Shown: positions 18,710 through 27,844 of the stretch, piece after piece
Layout: every line of letters begins with the position of its first letter
How positions within the stretch are numbered: position 1 is the first letter of the stretch
Source: Stygiolobus azoricus
GTDB taxonomy: Archaea > Thermoproteota > Thermoprotei_A > Sulfolobales > Sulfolobaceae
Assembly: GCF_009729035.1 (NCBI RefSeq)
Contig: NZ_CP045483.1
Span: forward strand, 434,001-498,000
Direction of reading: 5' to 3'
Length of the DNA: 64,000 nt
The notes under the pieces: model-generated
Told to the model about the DNA's origin: nothing
The model's input: the letters and a program-made list of their open reading frames with translations, nothing else
Databases searched by the model: none
Made by a program: the position numbers and the translations under genes

Positions 18710-18863
18710 GATGATTACAAAATCATCACTTAAAATAAACTTTTTCCAGATTTACCGTATATTATCTAAGGTGAGAAAAGATTACGTTAAGGTGAAAAAC
18801 TGAATTGATTGTGTCCCTTTGGCATAGTTCAACTTTAAAGCGTGTTTCAGTTTAATTAAATTG

Positions 18864-19434
18864 ATGGACATTTTTTACATTATATTGATAGGTGCTGTTA
18901 TGGGCCTTTCAATCGCCGCACCACCTGGTCCCATAAATGCTATGATGGCACACGAATCTTTAAGATCCTCGTTACATGGAACCAGTGTAGGGGCCGGGGC
19001 AATGACTGCTGACTTCATATTTTTCTTATTAACGTTCTTTTTTAAATCTCTAATACCTCAGAACGTCTTATTTATCTTTTACATAATCGGAGGAATTTAC
19101 ATGTTATATCTCGCCTACGGTGTTTGGAAAGCGAAGACTTTTAACACGAGCATTAAGGGCAGTTACGTTAAAGGTCTTACCACAGCCCTCGTTAATCCTT
19201 ACCAGATAGGATGGTGGCTAACCTTTGGGATATCTATGCTCGATCAGTTTTCCATCTATATAGCGCCAGGCTTTTTCCTTAGGTATACTCATCTGGATAT
19301 TTTCATTTCCTATGGTTATCAGTAAATACGGAAAGGATTACATCTTATATGTTAAGATATTTTCTTTAATTGTCCTAACGGTATTTGGAGTGTATTTTCT
19401 TTATCAGGGGGTAAGTTATGTTATCAAAATGTGA
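18864..19434 (+). pseudogene. LysE-family exporter gene with a one-base frameshift
   Basis: LysE/RhtB proteins export amino acids. The first 153 codons are intact (APPGPINAMM near 17-26 is the family signature; NPYQIGWW near 111). Near 19271-19281 the frame shifts by one base; the natural continuation GILIWIFSFPMVISKYG and a last membrane helix run to TGA at 19432-19434. The shift lies at or next to a run of five T. As read, the protein ends early and loses its last membrane segments. Either the gene is newly broken or the base is a sequence error. ATG 18864 is preferred over TTG 18861. Confidence 0.75.
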
Positions 19435-19458
19435 AATTAGAAAAAAGTTTGGAGTCTA

Positions 19459-20139
19459 TTGGAGGAAACTAATATAGCCGCATTTCCTAGGCCAGTATTT
19501 GGTAGAATCCCTAATTTCAAGGGGGCAGAGAAAGCGGCGGAAAAGCTTTTAAGTACTCCTGAATTCCAAAAAGCTAAATTCATCAAGGTAAATCCAGACT
19601 CACCGCAAAGATATGTAAGAGAGCTAGCTTTACGCCAAGGTAAAATTGTTCTAGTACCGACTCCTAGGCTTAAAGGGGACTTCTATCTATTAGATCCCTC
19701 CAAAATTAGAGACTTCAGGGAAGCATCTAAAATCTCAGGGTTTGCCAAGTATGGAGAGGTCGCAGATATATATTCTATTCCAAATATAGATTTAGTTGTA
19801 GTTGGTAGTGTAGCGGTTACACTATCAGGAGACAGAGTAGGTAAAGGAGAAGGGTATAGTGAGTTAGAATTTGCAATACTGAGAGAATTAAATAAGGTTA
19901 ATGAAAAAACTCCAGTTGTTACGACAGTCCATGATATTCAGATAGTGGAAAGTATACCCGTAGAGCCTTACGATGTGCCCTTAGATATAATTGCAACTCC
20001 GACTAGGGTTATAAGAGTAAATAGGACTAGAGAAAAACCACCTGGTCTTTTACTGGAATATTTAACTAAGGAAAAGATCGAAGACACTCCCTTTCTGAAA
20101 AAATATTTAGGCCAGAGAAAGCGAAATAACACCCTTTAA
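19459..20139 (+). CDS. 5-formyltetrahydrofolate cyclo-ligase family protein
   Basis: A 226-residue protein of COG0212. In bacteria this family activates 5-formyl-THF, while archaeal members may act on modified folates or related cofactors. Family motifs are [13 protein letters not shown] (near 63-75), [16 protein letters not shown] (near 124-139, the ATP/Mg site) and TTVHDIQIV (near 154-162). The start is TTG at 19459. The 3' end overlaps a convergent HTH gene by 33 bases. Confidence 0.88.
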   Translation: MEETNIAAFPRPVFGRIPNFKGAEKAAEKLLSTPEFQKAKFIKVNPDSPQRYVRELALRQGKIVLVPTPRLKGDFYLLDPSKIRDFREASKISGFAKYGEVADIYSIPNIDLVVVGSVAVTLSGDRVGKGEGYSELEFAILRELNKVNEKTPVVTTVHDIQIVESIPVEPYDVPLDIIATPTRVIRVNRTREKPPGLLLEYLTKEKIEDTPFLKKYLGQRKRNNTL

Positions 20140-20460
20140 TTCTCTGCAAAGTTCTTCAGCTTTTCTGGCTAATTTCTCCTTAAGCTCTTCTCTATTTACA
20201 TTGTAAATATACTTAGGTCTTCCTCCTTTGCTATTTCCTCCCTTCTCTTTTTCTATCAATCCCGCGTCAGCTAATTTCTTTAACACGAGGCTTGTCCTAC
20301 TTTTGCTTATTCCTAGTTCAGTAGATATTGTGTCAACGTCCTTTCCTCCTTTACTTTCAAGGATTTTCAGGAATGCATCTATTTCGGCTTCAGATAGACC
20401 GTAAGCTACGGCGAGAAATCTTTTGAAAATTGTAATTTTTTCATTAATTTCAATGCTCAT
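20107..20460 (-). CDS. Winged-helix transcription regulator
   Basis: A 117-residue protein with a clear winged helix: [20 protein letters not shown] (near 42-61) is the helix-turn-helix, followed by a wing with [15 protein letters not shown] (near 74-88). It resembles small TrmB/MarR-like regulators of archaea. Helices on both sides are likely for dimerisation. Its target is unknown; the divergent neighbour at 20566 is a small winged-helix-like protein, and their intergenic space may hold shared operators. Confidence 0.82.
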   Translation of the reverse strand: MSIEINEKITIFKRFLAVAYGLSEAEIDAFLKILESKGGKDVDTISTELGISKSRTSLVLKKLADAGLIEKEKGGNSKGGRPKYIYNVNREELKEKLARKAEELCRELKGVISLSLA

Positions 20461-20565
20461 TTTTTCACACCTTACATCTTTTATATTTAATATTCATTTT
20501 TTTAAACTTAACTACTAATTCACCTTTACACTTATTATTTTTAAATTATTGTATAATCCGATAGT

Positions 20566-20784
20566 ATGAACAAGGATGAGTTAAGGGAAGTAATACTTCA
20601 AATACTTGAAGAAAAGAAAGGTGAAGGTTTAACTTCAACTGAAATCAGAAATATTCTAATTGAGAAAGGTGTGGAGTTTAACATGATAGAATTTAGAGAA
20701 GCACTAGCTGATTTAGTAAGGGAAGGGAAAGTTAAAAAAACTCCTGATTATAACGTTAGAAAGTTTAAGTTTTCTTTACCCTGA
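20566..20784 (+). CDS. Small winged-helix-like protein
   Basis: A 72-residue protein with a winged-helix pattern: ELREVILQILEEKKGEGLTS, then EIRNILIEKG, EFREALADLVREGKVKK and a final strand FKFSL. It probably binds nucleic acid. It is convergent with mrp, overlapping its end by 9 bases. Too short and general to name further. Confidence 0.7.
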   Translation: MNKDELREVILQILEEKKGEGLTSTEIRNILIEKGVEFNMIEFREALADLVREGKVKKTPDYNVRKFKFSLP

Positions 20785-21693
20785 TTGGGGCGTTTCTTGT
20801 TGGCTGTTCTCTACAATATGAATAACTTTTTCTGCTATTTTTATAAACTCCTTCGATGCAGGATCATCTGGATACTTTAAGAAGAAGGGTTCTCCTAAAT
20901 CATTGGCCTGAGCCACTACTGGGTCTAGAGGTATTTGTCCCAATAGAGGTACTCCCATCTCCTCTGCCATTTTCTTTCCTTTACCCTCTCCGAATATATA
21001 GTAAGGTTTGTTGTCACTCGGGCATAGGAAGTAGCTCATGTTTTCAATTACACCTAGGATCCTAGCGTTTATAGTCTTAGCAAAGGTTATAGATCTTTTG
21101 ACTGCTAGTGTAGAGACTTCTGAAGGTATTGTAACTATGATCATACCAGTTAAGTTAGGGACTAGCTGTGCTACTGAGAGAGCCTCATCACCGGTCCCGG
21201 GCGGCATATCTATTATTAAGTAGTCTAACTCTCCCCATTTGACGTCTCCTAAGAATTGTTTAATTGCAGTGTGTTTTATTGCTCCTCTCCAGGCTACAGG
21301 TGTATCGTCCCTTGGTAACAAGAAGTCTATTGAGACCACCTTTATACCAAAAGGACCTACTACCGGGTTTATATCGCCCTTATCGTCAGCTGTCAAGTAT
21401 TGTCCCCTTACTCCTAACATCTTAGGGACCGAAGGACCGTGGAAATCTACATCAACTATTCCTACACTTCTTCCTGCTGCCGCTAATGCCATGGCTAAGT
21501 TAGATGATACAAAAGATTTTCCTACCCCTCCCTTTCCGCTAAGCACGGCAATTTTATATTTGACGGTCTTCATTTTCATTTGAATTTTCAAGTCTGCAGC
21601 TTGAGGGGCTTGAGGGGCTACTTTTCTCAAGTCTCTTGGTTGTTTGCTTGGCTGAGGAGATGAAATTCTGAATGGATTATTCCCAGTACTCAA
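20776..21693 (-). CDS. Mrp/NBP35-type P-loop ATPase
   Basis: A 305-residue Mrp/ApbC-family ATPase, an Fe-S cluster carrier that loads clusters onto target proteins. The deviant P-loop GKGGVGKS lies at 53-60, then VDVDFHGPS (near 79-87) and IIDMPPGTGDE (near 160-170). The usual CxxC that bridges the cluster in the dimer appears here as CPSD, with the second Cys lost. The N-terminus has a low-complexity proline-rich arm. It lies 3 bases after the Fap7-like kinase gene, in the same operon. Confidence 0.92.
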   Translation of the reverse strand: MSTGNNPFRISSPQPSKQPRDLRKVAPQAPQAADLKIQMKMKTVKYKIAVLSGKGGVGKSFVSSNLAMALAAAGRSVGIVDVDFHGPSVPKMLGVRGQYLTADDKGDINPVVGPFGIKVVSIDFLLPRDDTPVAWRGAIKHTAIKQFLGDVKWGELDYLIIDMPPGTGDEALSVAQLVPNLTGMIIVTIPSEVSTLAVKRSITFAKTINARILGVIENMSYFLCPSDNKPYYIFGEGKGKKMAEEMGVPLLGQIPLDPVVAQANDLGEPFFLKYPDDPASKEFIKIAEKVIHIVENSQQETPQSG

Positions 21694-21696
21694 AAT

Positions 21697-22266
21697 TTAT
21701 TCCCTATTCTCATAATCCTCGTATTCACTAATAATCTTATCTAATTCAAATAATAATGACTGAACTCTCTCATCCCCTAACCAGTCCACTCTCTCGCATA
21801 CATAATTCTCTACCATCTCCAGTATGCGATCTATAGTCTTATCAGTGACGTCAATTTCACACACATTACTGAAATTCTCATATGCTTCTGAACTTACCAC
21901 ACCTAATATTTCAGCTTCAACGTTCTCAGCTACCTTTAGCTCGTTCCATCCCCTCTTTTTCAATTCTTCATAAAGGGATAAGGGGTGGCGTCGTAAGACT
22001 ATAACCTTATCGGCTTTGCTTACTAGCGCTGGATATACCGTCTCTATTACTAAGTTATTCTCAGCACTCAGGAGCTCTCTAATTGCACTCTCTGCTTTCT
22101 CTTCATCTAAAATGTAAGTTTTTCTATTCTCGTCATATTCAGAATAAGCCTTCTTTTCTATAAGAAAAGAAGATAGATTAATTAGCTTAAAGTTAAGCTT
22201 TTCCGATAATGCCTTCGCAACTGTAGACTTGCCTACTCCCGGAGTACCAGAGATTACTATAATCAA
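21697..22266 (-). CDS. Fap7/AK6-like adenylate kinase
   Basis: A 189-residue P-loop kinase with Walker A GTPGVGKST (7-15) and the family pattern VLRRHPLSLYEELKKRGW (near 111-128). Homologues (Fap7, AK6) act in the last step of small-subunit rRNA maturation together with uS11 and show adenylate kinase activity. The C-terminal extension is helical and acidic. It is the first gene before mrp and lies just after a small membrane protein gene. Confidence 0.88.
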   Translation of the reverse strand: MIIVISGTPGVGKSTVAKALSEKLNFKLINLSSFLIEKKAYSEYDENRKTYILDEEKAESAIRELLSAENNLVIETVYPALVSKADKVIVLRRHPLSLYEELKKRGWNELKVAENVEAEILGVVSSEAYENFSNVCEIDVTDKTIDRILEMVENYVCERVDWLGDERVQSLLFELDKIISEYEDYENRE

Positions 22267-22279
22267 TGTGATAAGAAAA

Positions 22280-22441
22280 TCACCAGAAGGCTAAAACTGT
22301 TTCTATCACGTATAAAGCTATTGATAAGCCTATAAGCAAGAGTTTGATATCTCTATCACCACTACCTTTCCATATTTCATATACTCCATAAGGAAACATG
22401 GCAAGCCCTATAAAGAATAGAACAAGTTCTATTATGTTCAT
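22280..22441 (-). CDS. 53-residue membrane protein coupled to a rhomboid gene
   Basis: The product begins MNIIELVLFFIGLAMFPYGV and has two membrane helices (about 3-21 and 34-52) joined by a short polar turn (WKGSGDRD). Its ATG overlaps the rhomboid stop codon in an ATGA arrangement, strong evidence for translational coupling. No family is recognised. It may be a subunit or regulator of the protease. Confidence 0.7.
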   Translation of the reverse strand: MNIIELVLFFIGLAMFPYGVYEIWKGSGDRDIKLLLIGLSIALYVIETVLAFW

Positions 22442-23001
22442 ATAATAGATCTTTGTTCGTGTCTTACCTTAAAAAGCAAAAGGGAAAGTAGTAATCCACC
22501 TATGGTACCACCTATGTGGGCTAGAACGTTTACTTGGAGGAATGGAATAAAATCACTTAGAATTAGTGCTACTACAAGGAGTATTAAACCACCTTTTTCG
22601 TTCTTCTTTAGATATTCATAAACTGCATAGAACGATAGAAGCCCAAAGATACCGCCAGAGGCTCCAGCAGAAGGTAAACCGTTAGGGTAAACGAGTAGGT
22701 ACAATATGTTACCGAAAACGCCGGTGATAAAGAAAATAGCGATCTCTACAACTCCTTCTTTCGACCTGAATAAATAGTACACTATATACAAGGCAATTTC
22801 ATTGAATGCAAAGTCAATGAAACTCGGTGTAATCAATATAGACGTTATTAATTCCCAATAGAAATGATAGTAAATTATTAACGGGTTATATTGTACGACA
22901 AAGAGGAGGTAATAAGGGTTCAATAACTCTAGAACTTGTCCTATAATATAACCCGACCCAACAAGTATCATAATCAAAACGGTAATTGGTATTCTCTTCA
23001 T
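22438..23001 (-). CDS. Rhomboid-family intramembrane serine protease
   Basis: A 187-residue, six-helix membrane protein. The catalytic pair is Ser115 in GASGGIFG and His162 in VLAHIGG. An Asn in FNEIA (near 67) takes part in the usual oxyanion region. Rhomboids cut membrane helices of other proteins within the bilayer. It is followed with overlap by a 53-residue membrane protein and preceded by an M50 protease, an unusual pairing of two intramembrane proteases in one cluster. Confidence 0.92.
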   Translation of the reverse strand: MKRIPITVLIMILVGSGYIIGQVLELLNPYYLLFVVQYNPLIIYYHFYWELITSILITPSFIDFAFNEIALYIVYYLFRSKEGVVEIAIFFITGVFGNILYLLVYPNGLPSAGASGGIFGLLSFYAVYEYLKKNEKGGLILLVVALILSDFIPFLQVNVLAHIGGTIGGLLLSLLLFKVRHEQRSII

Positions 23002-23026
23002 TATTGATTTTTCCTCCTAAGGAGAA

Positions 23027-23635
23027 TTAAGATCTCCTCACTAGGAATGTTAGGAGGAAGGAGATAAGTATTGCAACACCCCATGCCAGTTTGTTCCACC
23101 TTAACACTTTGATTCCATCTAGCGGTGGTATCGGGATCAAGTTAAAGAAAGCTACATAACTATTAAATGCAAATATTTCTAGAAGAATTGTATTTACAAG
23201 AGGGTTCCCGAATAAGAAGGCTCTTGTAAACAAGGAGATTATTGCAATTATTATATTTGTAACTGGACCAGCAAAAGCTGTTTTACCCGTTAATTCTTCT
23301 CCCATTAGACCGAATCTACAAAGTATGGCTGTATATCCTGAGACAAAGATTAGAATGCCAAGTTTGAAATATCCGCTAAGGAAGTTTATTAGGAATGTTA
23401 CAAGAAAGCCTTTAAAACTTAACACAAACCTGGAATTACATCCGTAATTTCTTGCCGTCTGTCTGTGAGCCAATTCGTGAGGGACAACTGCTGTAGTTGC
23501 TGCTAAAACTGTTATTCCTAAATAAAGTGGATTAAAAGATATGAAAGCTACCGCAAGAGAAAGTATTGCTAGAACGAAAGAAAGAGCCTCATTTAATTCT
23601 CTGAATTTCATTTCAAGTTCATTAATAAAGCTCAA
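23027..23635 (-). CDS. M50-type (site-2 protease-like) membrane metalloprotease
   Basis: A 202-residue membrane protein with zinc motif HELAH (53-57) in a membrane helix and the second motif NLIPIPPLDG (near 165-174), whose Asp is the third ligand. This is the short archaeal S2P class without a PDZ domain. Such enzymes release membrane-bound factors by intramembrane cleavage. The gene lies 25 bases before the rhomboid gene on the same strand. Confidence 0.92.
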   Translation of the reverse strand: MSFINELEMKFRELNEALSFVLAILSLAVAFISFNPLYLGITVLAATTAVVPHELAHRQTARNYGCNSRFVLSFKGFLVTFLINFLSGYFKLGILIFVSGYTAILCRFGLMGEELTGKTAFAGPVTNIIIAIISLFTRAFLFGNPLVNTILLEIFAFNSYVAFFNLIPIPPLDGIKVLRWNKLAWGVAILISFLLTFLVRRS

Positions 23636-23674
23636 TGTTATCTTCCAAGTTATCTCGGCTATTGGCTAAAAACT

Positions 23675-24256
23675 TTATTGAATGCTTATATCAGTGGAAT
23701 AATCAAAATTTGGAGACTCAATACGCCAAACTAATCCTCTCTTTTTATCATCTATCGATATCATCTTCTCTCTAACTATTCCCTCAAAGCTTACGTTTGA
23801 TAATTTTCTGAAAGCATTAAACGCTTCGAATACCGCAAACTTGTATGGATAAGGCATTTTTATTTTTACACAATCTAGAGACAATATATTTCTCATTGTG
23901 GTGAGCATAGCGTCGTTGAAAAATTCAGGTTTACTAAAAGTAACTTGTGCAGTACCATTGTAGTTCACGATGGTTACAAAAGTGTGGAGCTCTTCGCTCC
24001 CCTTTATAATCCAAAGCTCAAATATAGTCCCTAGATTACAGGGTTCCCCAACCTTACTCTCTCCTCCGGTATAGGAGGTAAACAGAGGGGTCTTATCAGT
24101 TACGAACTCTGATAAAGAGTTTGCAAAAGCCTTAGGTTTTATACCTACCTTTCCAAGCTCTTCTACAACTGATTTTGTCAAACCGATTACGTTATTATCT
24201 TCAGTTAAAAACTTGATATCTCCTTGTATTCTATTTATGTATGCTTCATACTTCAC
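23675..24256 (-). CDS. Unknown alpha/beta protein in the protease cluster
   Basis: A 193-residue soluble protein without membrane segments or recognised motifs. The middle part (LGTIFELWIIKGSEELHTFV, then IVNYNGTAQVTFS) suggests a beta sheet, flanked by helical ends. It has two cysteines. It is 39 bases before the M50 gene on the same strand, so it is probably in the same transcription unit. Function unknown. Confidence 0.7.
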   Translation of the reverse strand: MKYEAYINRIQGDIKFLTEDNNVIGLTKSVVEELGKVGIKPKAFANSLSEFVTDKTPLFTSYTGGESKVGEPCNLGTIFELWIIKGSEELHTFVTIVNYNGTAQVTFSKPEFFNDAMLTTMRNILSLDCVKIKMPYPYKFAVFEAFNAFRKLSNVSFEGIVREKMISIDDKKRGLVWRIESPNFDYSTDISIQ

Positions 24257-24265
24257 AATATTTAT

Positions 24266-24433
24266 TTATTTAGAGTTTCCGTTTAAATACTTTGCATATA
24301 ATTCGGCTTCTATGTTCATATTCTTTATAAGTATAAGTTGAATTAGTTCTCTATCCTTCTCACTTATCTCTGAATCTTTTATCATGTGTTCTATTTCTTC
24401 TAATTTTTTCACTATTTCACTTAGGCTATGCAT
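24266..24433 (-). CDS. 55-residue helical protein of unknown function
   Basis: The product begins MHSLSEIVKKLEEIEHMIKD and is fully helical, with alternating charges that suggest a coiled coil. It lies 9 bases before the 23675-24256 gene. The start is ATG 24433 and the stop TAA 24266. Not assigned to a family. Composition and tight spacing support a real gene. Confidence 0.6.
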   Translation of the reverse strand: MHSLSEIVKKLEEIEHMIKDSEISEKDRELIQLILIKNMNIEAELYAKYLNGNSK

Positions 24434-24502
24434 GGTAATTATTCAATTATGACTACTACTTAAATGATAACTAATAATAGAACTAGTATTACTAAGGCTT
24501 AA

Positions 24503-25435
24503 TTAATTTTCAGTTATCTCTCTATAAGCCCTCCCAATCTCTATAATTTTTTTCACAACCTCTATGGGGTCTCTACCGAAAACGTAGGTGTTAGCCTCAA
24601 TCCCTTTACCACCAAGGTGTACAACACAATCGAGATCAGGACTATAGACCTTGAGAATGTCATTTATTATCTCGTCGTCACTTACGTAGCAATCTCTCGG
24701 TCCTATGTATGCTACTTTAAATCCGAGTTTTCTTAACGCTTTTCCTACACCTTCGTCATATTTTATATTCATCACAGACCTTATTTCACTGTTCTTACCC
24801 ATAACGTTTAGAAGGATCTTAGATAAGTGTTTACTTGCTCCCCACATGGGCTTTGAGGCAGGAGTTGGTAAACCCATAACTTTGGTTATCCTCCCAGCTA
24901 CAGCGATTACATCGTTTTCGTTTTTTGCATTCTGTCTCGCGTAAGCTAAATTACTTAGTACCTCCGGAATGAGGGGGGTGATCAAGGGATTTTGGATCAT
25001 TGAAAGGGCTACCTCCATCTCGTTTTCCTCTTTAGTTCTATATAAGTTCCTACAGATTTCACAATCTGGCGGGACATACTTGTCCTTTTCTTTATGATAT
25101 TTACAGAACTTAAGTTCGCTCAATTCCTTCAAACCGAAGTCTGTGAGGTAGTAGATAGCCCCCTTTACGTCACTATTGCTTAATAAGTCAACTAATGTGG
25201 AGAGTAATGACTCTATGTCGTCTTTAGAGAGACCCATTTCGGTTAATTTTTCGTACCCCTTTTGTTCGTCCTCATCCAAGTATTGTTTCACAGCAGGTTG
25301 AGTAACACCTAAAAGGGCAGATATTTTACTTTGGCTCATTCCGTACTCTCTAAGTTTTTTAGCTAGTAACATCCTAATAGTAGGAGTGAGCTCATCCGTA
25401 ATCAAGGATAAAGGTGTTTTAACCACGATTATCAC
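24503..25435 (-). CDS. thiR: ThiR-type regulator (HTH plus ThiN domain)
   Basis: About 310 residues. An N-terminal HTH (YGMSQSKISALLGVTQPAVKQY) is followed by a short cysteine region (FCKYHKE, CEIC) and a C-terminal ThiN domain with GRDCYV-like and VHLGGKGIEANTYVFGRDP motifs. ThiN alone makes or binds thiamine phosphate; fused to an HTH it forms ThiR, the archaeal regulator of thiamine genes. thi4 at the left of the window is a plausible target. GTG at 25435 or 25426 is the likely start, since the more upstream ATG adds a non-conserved stretch. Confidence 0.85.
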   Translation of the reverse strand: MIIVVKTPLSLITDELTPTIRMLLAKKLREYGMSQSKISALLGVTQPAVKQYLDEDEQKGYEKLTEMGLSKDDIESLLSTLVDLLSNSDVKGAIYYLTDFGLKELSELKFCKYHKEKDKYVPPDCEICRNLYRTKEENEMEVALSMIQNPLITPLIPEVLSNLAYARQNAKNENDVIAVAGRITKVMGLPTPASKPMWGASKHLSKILLNVMGKNSEIRSVMNIKYDEGVGKALRKLGFKVAYIGPRDCYVSDDEIINDILKVYSPDLDCVVHLGGKGIEANTYVFGRDPIEVVKKIIEIGRAYREITEN

Positions 25436-26105
25436 ATTATCAGAATTAATAAAAAATAAACAGTTCACATTTAAAGCTATAGATGGAAGTTTTCACGAGG
25501 TAAAAACGAGAGAGGGAATTTTTGCTTACATAACTCTAGGCATAGTAAAAGGGAAGATACTCAACTCTTCTTTCACGATAGACGAATTAAGTTATAAGGA
25601 AAAATTATGTGAGAACTGTAACTCGGAAGAGGTAATGAGGGAAATGGAATACGAAGAAGCGTTAAAAAGCCAAAATGATGTAGACTTGATCTTTATGGAT
25701 AGAAAGCTGAGTTATGATAAATTAAGTTTTCCCGTAAACGTAATTGCAATAGTTAAAGACCCTCAAATAGTTGATCTCAATATAGAGAAAAGCGAACCGT
25801 GGTTAGTCGAGGTATATAACGAAGGAAAGATTAGAGGGGCTTACTTTAAGCTCTTTAATTTCTCATGGATATTCCTCGTAGAGACTTCGAGTAACTTACC
25901 GTGGGAAGAGATTCTAGCCATCCTCTATATTCTAGGAAGGGAACCGATACCAGAGGCTTTAGGATATAATTATCCCCTCTTCCTTGCTGACAAGGTTGCT
26001 AAGTATTACCGCGACAAAGAGGGTAGGATATTAAACTTTGTTACCAGAAACTCAACATATAGGTCTTTCAGGAGTTTGGTGGAAAAAAATAGGAAGGGGG
26101 TGTAG
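25386..26105 (+). CDS. NurA-like nuclease domain protein
   Basis: A 239-residue protein with features of the NurA fold. It has AIDGSF (near 31-36), whose Asp would bind metal, an internal [10 protein letters not shown] (near 99-108) as a second acidic motif, and the C-terminal [18 protein letters not shown]. It is shorter than DNA-repair NurA (about 330-340 residues). It lies directly before a HerA-like ATPase, the standard NurA-HerA pairing. The only usual start is GTG 25386, which overlaps thiR head to head by about 50 bases. Ends in GTG-TAG at 26100-26105. Confidence 0.65.
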   Translation: MSSSVIKDKGVLTTIITLSELIKNKQFTFKAIDGSFHEVKTREGIFAYITLGIVKGKILNSSFTIDELSYKEKLCENCNSEEVMREMEYEEALKSQNDVDLIFMDRKLSYDKLSFPVNVIAIVKDPQIVDLNIEKSEPWLVEVYNEGKIRGAYFKLFNFSWIFLVETSSNLPWEEILAILYILGREPIPEALGYNYPLFLADKVAKYYRDKEGRILNFVTRNSTYRSFRSLVEKNRKGV

Positions 26106-26206
26106 GTTACATTATCTTTTCGAATATTGAGGGAAGGTTAAGAGAAATAAGAACGTTTACCAGACCTACTGCTGACGGTAGGGGGACTATAACTTTCAGA
26201 GTCTTC

Positions 26207-27844
26207 GTGATAGAGATGCCATTTTCTAGAGATACTCCGATAGATGCGGGTAAACTTCTAGCTGTTGAAACCATAAGGAAGGAGTATTACTTGCTTCTGG
26301 AGGTAACGGACTATTTCCCACAACATTACGGTATGGTCAACCTCGATGGGAGCGTCCCTCCAGAACTTAGAGAGGAGATAATGAAAAGGGTTGAGGAGAA
26401 ATGGGAGAGTAAGGAGTCGTGGATAGAAGTATATGCTTCATCTGTAGGCTACGTTATGAGAGTCAACGGCGGGGTGGAATTCAAACGCGGATATATCCCA
26501 CCGCTACCTGGTTCTAAAGTCAAGCTCTTTACGGACGAGACTTTCGAGAAATTTGTTTTCTACGAAAACGGGGTTAAAATAGGTAAAGTAGTTAATGAGA
26601 ACATCGACCTAAAACTGAACATTGAGAAGGCTATAAAGTATCATATAGGTGTTTTCGCATATACGGGCTCTGGTAAATCAAACCTTACTTCAATGTTAAT
26701 AAGAAAATCCTTAGAGAAGATGAAAGATCTGAAAGTCATAGTCATAGACGTTTCAATGGAGTACGGGATTCTCCTTCTCGATCAGCTCCTAACTTACGAG
26801 TCCAGGCTGGTGACACTGGATAGGCTACCCGATAACCAAATAGATGCGGGTAGGAGGCTCCTTAGGACCCACGTTATTCCTGAGGAACTTAACGAAGACC
26901 GAGATCTTATCAGAAAAGCCTTCGAGACTCTCTATAACCAAGGTAAGCTAAGAAAGCTCTACATACCTCCACAAGGAATTAGTTTCCTTACATACGGTAT
27001 GCTAATTGATATGGTTAGAAGCCAGACCGAAGACAAGTATGTAGCAACTGCGCAAAAGCCGTTTTTCATGATGTTACTTCACGAACTCGATAGATTAATG
27101 AGGGAAAACAAGTTAAGTAAGGACGATGTAGTTGATGAGGCTGTACTACACTCACTTGACGAAGTTGAGATGAAGGCTAGAGAGGCTGGAATTAAGGAGA
27201 ACGCTACAATATTTTCGTTTATTTCTGCAATAAAGCAATATATTGAGCTTAAGCCGATAGAAAGTGAGGAGTACGATGTCGAAAACTTAGCTATTGAGTT
27301 GTTGGATCAAGATCCAGCATCTCCAAGGTTATTTATAGTTGAAACACCTAACATGGATGACGCAAGGCTGGTAATTTCCTTGCTTATAGACCAAGTCTTT
27401 ATGAGGAGGAAAAGGTCGTATTCGTCTATTCCCGTAGTTCTTTTCGTTTTGGATGAGGCACAAGAGTTCATACCTTTCGAGTCGAGGCAAAAGGACTATT
27501 CAGAATATTCCTCTATAGCTGTGGAGAAACTTTTGAGACATGGAAGAAAATATCACCTTCACGCACTGATAAGCACTCAGAGATTAGCTTACTTGAACAC
27601 TAACGTCCTTCAGCAAATTCACACCTACTTTGTGAGTACATTACCCAGACCATACGATAGGCAGTTAATATCTGAGACTTTTGGTATTTCGGACTCGCTA
27701 GTAGACAGAACCCTTAACTTTGACATAGGTCAATGGCTCCTCATAAGTTTCAAAGCAGCCCTCAAGGAGGATATTCCAATTATGTTCTACGCTGATAATA
27801 ATATAAGTGAGCTTAAAGAAAATCTACTTAAGATCTTAAAGTGA
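26207..27844 (+). CDS. HerA-like hexameric ATPase/translocase
   Basis: A 545-residue FtsK/HerA-type ATPase. Walker A is AYTGSGKSN (near 151-159), Walker [14 protein letters not shown] (near 414-426), and the C-terminal HerA part includes [20 protein letters not shown]. HerA moves along DNA and drives NurA during end resection. The protein-like frame continues upstream without stops to 26102 ([20 protein letters not shown]), yet no ATG, GTG or TTG exists there, so the true start may be a rare codon (GTA at 26102, overlapping the NurA-like stop as GTAG). GTG 26207 is the first usual start. Overlaps pcm by 4 bases. Confidence 0.85.
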   Translation: MIEMPFSRDTPIDAGKLLAVETIRKEYYLLLEVTDYFPQHYGMVNLDGSVPPELREEIMKRVEEKWESKESWIEVYASSVGYVMRVNGGVEFKRGYIPPLPGSKVKLFTDETFEKFVFYENGVKIGKVVNENIDLKLNIEKAIKYHIGVFAYTGSGKSNLTSMLIRKSLEKMKDLKVIVIDVSMEYGILLLDQLLTYESRLVTLDRLPDNQIDAGRRLLRTHVIPEELNEDRDLIRKAFETLYNQGKLRKLYIPPQGISFLTYGMLIDMVRSQTEDKYVATAQKPFFMMLLHELDRLMRENKLSKDDVVDEAVLHSLDEVEMKAREAGIKENATIFSFISAIKQYIELKPIESEEYDVENLAIELLDQDPASPRLFIVETPNMDDARLVISLLIDQVFMRRKRSYSSIPVVLFVLDEAQEFIPFESRQKDYSEYSSIAVEKLLRHGRKYHLHALISTQRLAYLNTNVLQQIHTYFVSTLPRPYDRQLISETFGISDSLVDRTLNFDIGQWLLISFKAALKEDIPIMFYADNNISELKENLLKILK

